Positions 55,990-64,000 of a stretch of DNA of 64,000 nt are shown here, piece after piece; the first letter of the stretch is position 1; every line of letters begins with the position of its first letter. Source of the stretch: Colletotrichum lupini (Eukaryota > Ascomycota > Sordariomycetes > Glomerellales > Glomerellaceae); contig NC_064680.1 in NCBI RefSeq assembly GCF_023278565.1, positions 2,790,001-2,854,000 on the forward strand. Reading direction: 5' to 3'. The position numbers were made by a program, and so were the translations under genes. Under the pieces are notes generated by a model. It ran no database searches. It was given only the letters and a program-made list of their open reading frames with translations, and was not told the origin of the DNA.

Positions 55990-57149
55990 CTACTTTGATT
56001 CGCACGTCAACGACTTGCTGGGCTCGTCCACGCCGTCAGACTTGACAGCATCATCATCAGTGGTAGAAAGCTTCAGCTTCCAGCCCCGGATGCCATCAAT
56101 CACCTCGACCACAGCGTCGTCTAGCTCGCCCAACCGCTTCTTCAGGGGGCACCTCTGGTCAAGGTCACACCGGTGGGTGTTCATTCCCCTGATCTTATTG
56201 AAACGGCGAGCGATGTCGGCAATGGTACTCTCACGCCATGCCTTTTCGTTCGGGTACAGCTGTTGCTTTAAGAACATGAGCGTGCACTCAGCTACTCTTG
56301 TCTCGGGAGAACAGACGACCGGAAAGTCACAGACTTCAGACTGTTGACCACTGGCAGGCGGGCAGTTGGGGCAACGGGTGTTCTGGGTTCTCTTGTAGGT
56401 GCGGAGACACTTGCTGCAGCGGGAAGTGTCCATCAGGCCTATCTCCGATTGATTCCGTCCAAGATCGATGATGGTTCCCTGCAAGAGAGCGTACAGACGT
56501 TGCTTGACTGACTTCGTCTTGCGAACGATGTTGCCTAAGAACTATTAGTCAAAGTGCCTCTCAACCTACTCATCTTAGCAAACTCACGAATGACGTTGTC
56601 CGGCAAGGCAGACACCATATCGTCTTCATACCAAGCATTGAAGTCAAAGTTCATTGGGAGATACAAGATAGCAGATCTTGTCATCTTTTGAAACTTTGCC
56701 GACTCGCCGAGGTACGCAGTCGCTGCCAAGAGGTAACCAACGTCCCCATGCTCCACCTGTCCAAAGTTAACGAGCCAGTGATTCACCCACAGTCTCAGGG
56801 ACGCAGAACAGTCGTACTTGTCCAAGTGTATGGCCATGACTGCAATCATCTTGGCACTGAGGTTGTACCACTCGTCTTGGTGCTTGTAGTGTAGAATGGA
56901 AAGGATTATCTCCATGGCGTCGGGGTTGTCATGGTGCAAGGTGATGTCAGGCTTCGAACCGGAATGGGTCTTGGCATGTTCCTCGAACTTGGAAGCAAGT
57001 AGGGAGTTGAAGGACTTGGATGCGACTCTCAGAATGTGAGAGGAGACGAGGAATTTCTTCTGGGTGTTGTTATGAGCCACGATAAGAGCAACATCCCACG
57101 AGGGGTGTAGCTCGACGATGGACTCATCTGCCATCTCAACGTCAGCCAT
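55990..57149 (-). CDS. BTB/POZ-domain protein with C-terminal Cys clusters
   Basis: Two exons, 57149-56588 and 56534-55990, 53-bp intron (GTGAGT donor, TGACTAAT branch, TTAG acceptor), 368 aa. The BTB domain is at about residues 15-115: SWDVALIVAHNNTQKKFLVSSHILRVASKSF, followed by EIILSILHYKH and a helical back part with DKYDCSASLRLWVNHWL. The second half has Cys pairs: CSKCLRTYKRTQNTRCPNCPP (C-x2-C-x11-C-x2-C, zinc-ribbon-like) and a later CDLDQRC. This is the common fungal BTB family of unknown function; BTB domains dimerise and in some proteins recruit Cullin-3 ligases. No other domain. The start at 57149 (MADVEMADES) is the first ATG; the frame is open upstream without one. It is head-to-tail with a broken BTB gene of the same overall plan. 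Confidence 0.85.
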
Positions 57150-58451
57150 TCTGGGAGAGTCTCGTTGAGAGATGGTGTTTCTCAAAGATTTAAATCGTGT
57201 AGATATGATTTAGACGATGATGAAATGGAAATGACACCCCGCTTGATATTTTCGTAGTCTAGGTTGGAGATGTAATGTCGAAACTGACTGATTTTGTGTC
57301 TTGAAAATGATAGAGAAGATTGGTGAATGAAGTCATGGAAAGATCGAGGAAGAGTGAATCAGATGTATGGGAAGGTAGGCTCCCCCTCTCCCAGAGGGCA
57401 ACGACCAACCGAAGGAAACTGAGAAATGAAGTTACTGTTGCCTGAGTCTGAATGGTGAAGGCTGGTATTGTATTGATAGGTTGAAAGTTAAGTTGAAAAG
57501 GTAGGAGTTGGAAGCTGTAGAAAGGATGCAAATATCATGTTTTCTCATTAAATACTTTGAGTTTCCTGCGGCTGGATACGACAATCGAGAATGAGCTGTT
57601 TGGCGGAATTTTGGTATCCAGGGCAGGTACGATGGTATCTGCAAGAAGGCAAGACTGACAACTCAGGACTTGGAAGACTGACTTGAAACGGAGGGAAGAC
57701 AATTGCAAGTAAGGAAAGAATTCAAGAAAGCCTGCCGACTTGTGTCATGATCGAACCCTACGGAGATGGCGTCGAGGTTTTTGAGTCAAGAGCTTTTACT
57801 TGGCCTGGCTGGCAAGAGCTACGGGAAAAGCAGAAATCGGGTTTGAGTGTCCTGACGCCAAGTAACAAAGCTGCTTTTAGTTATCATCTGATATATACCC
57901 CGAACCTTTGAGTTCAAAGAAGGGAGAATATGGGAGCACGCAGTTGACAATGCGAGTGAGGGGCAAGTGTGATGCATTCATCATCCCTCAATTTACTGGC
58001 CAAACAAGACATGAACCTCTGCTTCTTGCTCGATTTGAGGTACATTCTAGTCAAGTTAGAAGTGCCACTCGATGAATGTCTTCTTGAATGCCTTTGAGGG
58101 CTAGTATTCCTTTTCAACCTCAAGCAGTTACAAAGCAATGGTTCATGGAGAGGCATACCTTGGTGTGTGGAGTTCCGAGTCTGGATGTTGCTTGTGCACG
58201 GGCCACAAAACGGCCTGCAGGGGGGTCTTGTGTAAAGGGTCGTCGCGACACGCCTGGCCAGTACTTTAGTTGACGCGCCGCCCCTCAGTCTGCTGTGTAC
58301 TTGTAGAGATCGGCCTGAGCTCGTTCAAGTATGCGCTCCAAACCACAATAGTCACAGATTGATGTCTCGTTCTTCCTCAATGATATATCCCTTGCACACG
58401 AATAATCCGGGGGTTTCATTTGCACTTGCGAACTCGTCCTAGTCCGCAGTC
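57150..58451. other. Divergent promoter region, BTB (-) and AME1 (+)
   Basis: 1.3 kb; no supported coding region. Purine-rich plus strand before 57500, consistent with a minus-strand leader. Confidence 0.5.
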
Positions 58452-60650
58452 ATGACCAGTGAGTCCAGTCGCAGAGCCCCACCAACGAGAGATGCTGACC
58501 TTCAACAGCACGAGGGGAGCGCATGCAACAGCGCATGCGAGGAGCTGGGTAAGCTATTCCGGCCCCTTTAATGCTTTCTGCCTAACCGCAATATGTGAAG
58601 ACATGGCCAGATTGACGATGTTTCGTTTCAATTGGACTTTGGCGACGACCTCACAACCGAAATCGAAGCGCAAACTAGCCCCGAGAGGCCGCCGCCCCGA
58701 CCGACACCGACCCCGAATACATCTGCCAAGCGACGCAGACTAGACAGCGAAACAGCGCGACCTGGTATCACCGAGGCGGACAATGTTAGCCAGACGCAGA
58801 AATCGCCAGGAAAGCCAGATGTCTACGAACTCCAAGAAGAAACCTCTACCGAATCCGCACAAGCCACAGTCACGCAGCCCGCAGCGAGGCCCGATGCCGT
58901 TGTCGAAGCCGGCGACCCCGACTCGGTCGAGTCTCTGCCGCCACCGCGGCCCGCCCCGTCAGCTTCATTTGTTTCACCAGTATCGAGGCGGATGACAGCA
59001 GATAACACCGAGGTGGAGGAGAGTCCTGCGGATGCGCCGGGCAGTGGGAGACGGCGGAGGATCACAACAAGCAGTGCTGTCGCGTCGAGCGCGAGGTTAC
59101 AAGAAGCCCTATCCCCGGGAGAAAACGCGACAGAGACTGTTCCAATATCGTCTCCTTTGGAGCGCAAAGTGCGGCGGAACACGACTAGCACTCGCAGGTC
59201 CACACTCAGCTCTCGTGGGAGTCGTAATTCGGCCGCATCTGCCAACGAGGACCTGGACGAGCTCTCTCCGGATCGAACAGCAAACTCTGTCTCTAGGACA
59301 AGGTCTCCCGAGCTTTCATATCGTGGTGAAGCAGAGCCAGAGGAAGAGGAACAAGAAGCATCAGAAGTACCTGCCGACGTATCAGAACGAGCAAGAGCAA
59401 ATAATTCCCAAACCGAATCGATACTGGGACCGGAGCTGGACGCTATCGTTGACGAAGTGCTACAGCAGGAACAGGATCACAATGAAAGCTTGGCCGAGGA
59501 AGTGGGCGCGAAGGAAGCAGCTCAGCAACTGGGCCGGAAGCGACCGCGCACGAGTCCCCGGAAGTCATCCCCGGAACCAGATTCTACGATAGCTGAAGAG
59601 GAGCAACAAGAAGAGCCCGTGACAAAGAGGCGACGGAAACAAGCTCAAAATAGCCCAGCGAAGCAGAAGCAAGGCAGACCGAAGGCGGCATCCAAAGGCA
59701 AGGCGGCTTCTACAGCGAAGGACGCCTCACCCAAAGCTGCACCGAAGCGCAGGAAGAAGTCCGGATCAGATGGGGTCGATGAGGCTGTATCCATTCCCGT
59801 GCAGCGCTTCACAAAACGTGTGCAAGTGGCTGAAGGCGGCGACGACGAAGCAGACGTGCTCGCTATGGATATCCCTTTCGCCGGGCGCGGCGGTGTGAAC
59901 ACGGTCGACGTGTTGACCCATACGTGCGACGAGATTATCGAGACTAGCATAGAGACCCTGAAGGAGGGAGTGCGTAATGCTCAAGATGCATCCACCAAGA
60001 GGGAGCATCGCGTGCAGCAACGGGCCCTGGAGGCGTATCAGGACGAACTGAGGACGCGGCTCCTCCAACATGTGGGTAGATCCGCACCCCGAGGCTGGTG
60101 GTGGTTGCCACCGTACCGTGCTGACTCAAGAATTTCAGACCATTCTCCTCGACACGCTCCACAGCTTGCGCAAGCGAGTACGCAGTGTCCAGAAAGAGAG
60201 GATCACTCTTCGGGACGAAATCATGCGCATCCGAGCCGAGCGAGACCAGGTGGCGCTCCGGAAAGATGCCGTCAGGATTAAGCACGAGAGGGTGACGGAA
60301 GAAGCACTGGTAATGTCACACCCTCACCCTGCCCAAAAGGCGACACCACACACCTTAACTCAGCCTTATGAGCTCTTTCTAACCGGCCGTTGTGTTGTGT
60401 GTGCCCACAGAACCAATTGAGCTTATCTTCGCAGATGCATGACATTGACATGGCCGTGGAGCGCGGTCGCGCGGCCCCCGAGCTGAGCCCGGCCGAGAAG
60501 AAGACGGCAGAGTTGGCGAACCTCGAGATTTTGATATCCAGAATTACGGACCAGGCCTGTACGCGCAGTGACACGGGGGGCACGCTGAAGCAGGTGAAGG
60601 ATTTCAACGCGTTCCTCGAACGAGCCGCGGTAGCTCTCGAGGGTCGATAG
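58452..60650 (+). CDS. ame1: Inner kinetochore protein AME1 (CENP-U family)
   Basis: Five exons: 58452-58458 (seven bases), 58509-58548, 58601-60071, 60139-60309 and 60411-60650, introns 50, 52, 67 and 101 bp; 642 aa. The spliced N-terminus reads MTTRGERMQQRMRGAG then HGQIDDVSFQLDFGDD, matching the conserved basic-then-acidic start of fungal AME1. A long disordered Ser/Pro/Glu/Arg region with basic clusters follows (about 40-430). The conserved C-terminal part (about 410-642) begins QRFTKRVQVAEGG and is a coiled coil: DEIIETSIETLKEGV, RVRSVQKERITLRDE and LANLEILISRITDQA, ending KQVKDFNAFLERAAVALE. AME1 with OKP1 forms the COMA part of the CCAN and links the Mis12 complex to centromeric nucleosomes. 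Every junction keeps frame and phase. The first exon is only seven bases, so the N-terminus depends on correct splice choice. Confidence 0.87.
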
Positions 60651-62535
60651 ACAATAGACGAGACGCAACAGAGAGACCGGAAGAGAGGCAACAAATGGCC
60701 AGGGCGATGGTGATGTGGTGTATTTGCCCACGTCATATCTGATCTTCACGACGAGTTTGGCGTTCATGTGCGATGCTTGGGGCAAGCAAAGCTTGGGCTC
60801 TGGGGGGAAGAGGCAAGGAAGGGAGGGGTTCGACGGGTGGCCTTTGCCGGGGATACCCAGGAGATTCGGCTTTCGGCTCCCCCCCCTCTCCCCAATTGAT
60901 GACTATGATAATTCAGGCCAAGAAAGCCAAAAGAAGGAAAGCAGCTGCTTCAGCTTCCAGCCCTTCACGGGGGGGTTTACCAATAGGCGGGCGTTTACTA
61001 CCACGCCGTTCTGGTGCAAACTCTATTCCCCAATAACACGACAGCCCAAAGGGGGGAAAAGCTGTCTTACTTAGGGAGCTGTGTAGAGCGCCATTTACTT
61101 TTGAATTGAAGACGAAACTAGGCGCCAAAGCAAATCCAAACCTGGCCCAAAGGGAATCGAAGAGAGTCTGGACCGTTTGCCTGTCCTCTTTTCCAAATCC
61201 AAATCCAAATCCAAGAAGAACTTTTTTTGTTCTCTTTGGAAGTGACACTATTTTTGGTCTTGTTGGTATCCGTTCCCCATTTTGACGTCACTAAGCCTTA
61301 TTCGAGTATGACTATGCGCCCTCCCCCATCCACGTCCCAAACCTAACTATCAGATCTCTCTTTGCGTATACTACTCTTGTAAATTACCCTGCAATGCAAG
61401 AGCCAGTTGGGCCCAAGCCATCATTGACATCCGTCATTCTACCCCATATAGTACCGTCGAATACCACCGTGACTGGTTGGGGATCCCTGGGAATCGGGGT
61501 GGCCGTGTTGTCACTTTTTGGTAGGCGTCCCGGGTCCGTGTGTCTTTTTTTCTTTTTTTTTTCCTTTTTGTGTTGTTCCCACTCTCCGCAATGTGGCGGT
61601 CGGCCACCCGGTAACTTCCACCCTGCTAAGAACTGAACCGTGAGGTAAACTGCGCAAGTGTGGTGGTAAGGTTGAGCTTCCCCGTGCTGCCCAGTGTGCC
61701 CGTGTCATGACATCCCATCACGGAAGTACGGCACTTTTCTTCCCTGTAATAGTGCCTGTCCCCAATTCGTTTCCTGCAAAGTTCCTACAATCTAATTCCC
61801 GGCCTGCCCTACGTGCATCACACGCCCCCCCCTCCCCTCTCTTCCACTTCTCTCCCCTTCGCTGTTACTCTGCCACTTCTGCCCCCCCCCCCCCTCCAAG
61901 CCCCTGGACCCTGTGCTTCGCCCGACGACGAAGCCACAGAAGAGAGACGAAAAAACTGGGCTTCGGCTACGGCGAGTGGGTGAATGATTGGATGTTTTGA
62001 TCATGGTTTGCCGCTTTTGCATCCGATGAGAGAGAGAGAGAGAAAGCTGCGCTTATTCGGGGGGCCCAGTGGAGGGAGTGCGAAAACCGGGAAAGGCCAC
62101 CACAGGAGGGGGAGGGGTGTATGTGTGTGACACTGAGCCGAGCGAGTTGGTCTAGTTTGGACAGGATAGGATCCCTAGGATAGGATAGGTCAGGATAGGT
62201 CACCCCGACGAGGTTTAGGGATCCTCGGCCACCGACCGCTTCAGCTGGGCTCATTGGGGGGGGAGCGAGGGGGGAGGAGGGCGCCCAGTCTCCTGGTTGC
62301 TGAGGTGTGTGCTGCTTTTACCACTGCGTAGCTACGTAAGTAAGGTGAGGGAGGTATGTTGGTGAGCGAGTACATAAGGCGGGAGGGGGAAGCTCTCCTT
62401 CTCCTCACTTCCTCTCGACCCAGTTGTTAATTCAAACCACCATCACCATCATCTTCACATAGACGTCTGTATAGACCCGTACATACAACCCGCCACCTCT
62501 CTCTTCCCACCACCAAAACAAACCAAACCGTCAAC
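60651..62535. other. Intergenic region before the second Cys-rich gene
   Basis: 1.9 kb; no supported coding region. Contains a T-rich segment near 61548-61568, a C13 run near 61883-61895, a short GGATA tandem and a pyrimidine-rich leader just before 62536. Confidence 0.5.
62163..62201. repeat. Short GGATA tandem array
   Basis: Five imperfect copies of AGGATAGG units, two of them around the palindrome GGATCC, in the upstream region of the small Cys-rich gene. Confidence 0.7.
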
Positions 62536-62773
62536 ATGCCCGCTCCCGAGGCTCCCCAGCAGCAGGCCCCCATGGAGGTCCCCGTTGAGAACGGCATCGT
62601 CACTCAGCAGCCCGTAAGCTCAACTTCCTCTTTCCTACATCACGAGTCCAACGGTGCTGACAATGAGATGATAGTCCGCCGAGCCCCAGCCCGAGATGGG
62701 TCTCCGTGGTGGTGAGGAGGCTGGCTGCGAGCTCTGCTGCGGCCTCTGCGGCTGCGAGGAGTCTTGCTGCTAA
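62536..62773 (+). CDS. Small cysteine-rich protein, 58 aa
   Basis: Two exons, 62536-62613 and 62675-62773, with a 61-bp intron (GTAAGC donor, GCTGAC branch, GATAG acceptor) in phase 0. The N-terminus is Pro/Gln/Glu-rich (MPAPEAPQQQAPMEVPVENG); no signal peptide. The C-terminal 16 residues are GCELCCGLCGCEESCC, seven Cys spaced C-x2-CC-x2-C-x-C-x3-CC. The C-x2-CC-x2-C core and the Gln/Pro-rich front are shared with the 47-aa protein at 16217-16439. Compared with that protein it is acidic and less hydrophobic, so a membrane segment is less likely; cysteine acylation or metal binding is possible. The promoter has a long pyrimidine-rich leader with CAA and CAT repeats, typical of a strongly expressed fungal gene. 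Function unknown. Confidence 0.75.
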
Positions 62774-64000
62774 GCAGTTCCTTTCCACGATTGACGGGAA
62801 GATGATAGTGGAGGAAATGAAACTTTTGGGAGGAACTTGAGGGTCACCCTTTTTCGGCGTTTAGGGGCGATTTACTACCATTACCTACCGATTCTAGGAG
62901 GAGACGGAAACGACTTGGAGATTTTTTGGATGCTATTATATATATATCACCGATAAACAATCGAATATATTTCACTTTGACATCAAATTCTATTGCAACC
63001 TTCAGATGTCTGAGCCAAGCAATGTCGTTGAAGAGCAGAGGCTCAAAAAAGTCTTGGGGTGATGCGAGGCGGCGGTCCCTGGGCTGCCAAGCTTTCAAGT
63101 GCGCGGGTAGATCTCTTGGGGAGTCTTGGCACGCCTTAGCGAGGTGCTTGGAAGGGCTGAGTGGCAGCAGTGTGTGCGAAAGGGGTGTGTTCGGGTACGT
63201 CAGACCTCGCTGCAGAAGCCGCCCGCAAGCCGAGACCTTCTTTTTTTTGCCAGCTGTTGCAGCTTTTGCTGGTTACTGCGCCATGCTGTCAACAACTTCA
63301 CTTCATCCCTCCCCCGCCATTGGATTGTCCTGCATCACCGCCTTTTCTGGGCTCATTGGATCTCCGTGGAAGAATCGTCCGAGGCAGGTAGAAGTCATCG
63401 CACTCTTTCAGGGCCTCCCAGCGTCGTCATTCGTGCCCGATGACCGTGCAGCGAGGGCACGTACTCGGGAGAAATGACGATGGACCTCCCGAGTCCCGTC
63501 TTCTTCCCGTCGGTTCCGCGAAGGATCACCACCCCCTTCCCCAGTGGTCGATGCACCCTTGACGTGTTCACGAGCCCATTCCTGTCATGGTTTCAGACTT
63601 TGCAGGTTGCTGAGTGATTTTGTGCGATTTTGAATATCACTCACCTTACTCTTTCCCGCCATTTGCCAGTCTGACTTCAGGTGAAACGCGAACTCTACCT
63701 TATTCCTCCGTCCCCTATCCCCTGCCAACTTGACCTCCCTCCCCCAACTGCCGCGGACTGCGGACCGGAAGCTGGAACCCCTGGCCCTTTATCCTCCGTT
63801 CTTTGAACACGAGATGGGATGAGAGTTTCGTGGCTGACGCTAACCCTTGTTGAGGGAATTTACTGAGGGAGGAGGCCTCGGTAGGTTGCAAGTTATTTGT
63901 CGTTGCTGAGGAAGTGCCGTGTCGTTTTTGGCGTCGGTGTGAGGTTGGCCAAGTCACGTCACAATCTGAGCTCTCACTCTGACATCTCTTGATCAGGCTC
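62774..64000. other. Right-edge region, nothing supported
   Basis: 1.2 kb after the last gene. Short open frames on both strands lack gene-like features. A TATATATATA stretch at about 62938-62947 lies in the 3' region of the Cys-rich gene. No gene is seen entering from the right edge. Confidence 0.45.

Overview
The window looks like nuclear DNA of a filamentous ascomycete, probably a Sordariomycete. The genes are widely spaced and carry zero to four introns, mostly 46-110 bp, with GTRAGT-type donors, CTRAY-like branch sites and YAG acceptors. Leaders are pyrimidine-rich. The gene set (KexB-type kexin, Zn2Cys6 regulator, fungal alpha-dioxygenase, LicD-type protein, AME1/CENP-U) is typical of Pezizomycotina. 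A Colletotrichum-like (Glomerellales) source is a guess from protein style only. I see no transposon, rRNA, tRNA or CRISPR array.

Layout. 1-216: start of an unidentified, possibly secreted protein running off the left edge (-). 2.5-5.9 kb: coiled-coil spindle-pole-body protein with a Cep57-like C-terminus (+). 6.7-14.5 kb: an accessory-looking block with an NmrA-like reductase (+), a convergent Zn2Cys6 regulator (-) and a fatty-acid alpha-dioxygenase (+) with an apparent one-base frameshift near its start. 16.2-18.0 kb: a 47-aa cysteine-rich protein and the exon-junction protein Y14/RBM8A, whose intron holds a poly-C tract of about 125 bp. 19.0-36.3 kb, all minus strand: an 1801-aa PhoD-like phosphatase, kexin, sorting nexin Snx4/Atg24 and a LETM1/Mdm38 family mitochondrial protein. 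38.6-41.9 kb: mitochondrial adenylate kinase and a short-chain dehydrogenase (+). 45.5-50.1 kb: a single-pass membrane protein (+), a long-tailed KDEL-receptor-family protein (-) and a Nudix hydrolase (-). 52.6-57.1 kb: a small secreted LicD-like protein (+) and two adjacent BTB-domain genes (-), one broken by an in-frame TAG. 58.5-62.8 kb: a five-exon AME1/CENP-U kinetochore gene (+) and a second small cysteine-rich protein (58 aa, +).

Most genes are conserved housekeeping loci: secretory pathway (kexin, KDEL-receptor family, LicD), endosome and autophagy (Snx4), mitochondria (LETM1, Adk2), cell division (spindle-pole protein, AME1) and mRNA metabolism (Y14). They are not an operon or pathway. 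The only block that could form a functional group is reductase, regulator and alpha-dioxygenase at 6.7-14.5 kb. The most notable observations are the two short spliced proteins sharing a C-x2-CC-x2-C core, the damaged alpha-dioxygenase and BTB genes, the poly-C intron, and a repeated FFMPDI motif in the spindle-pole protein. I found no convincing new multi-gene system. Exon junctions were worked out by hand from splice consensus and reading-frame continuity, so they are predictions.
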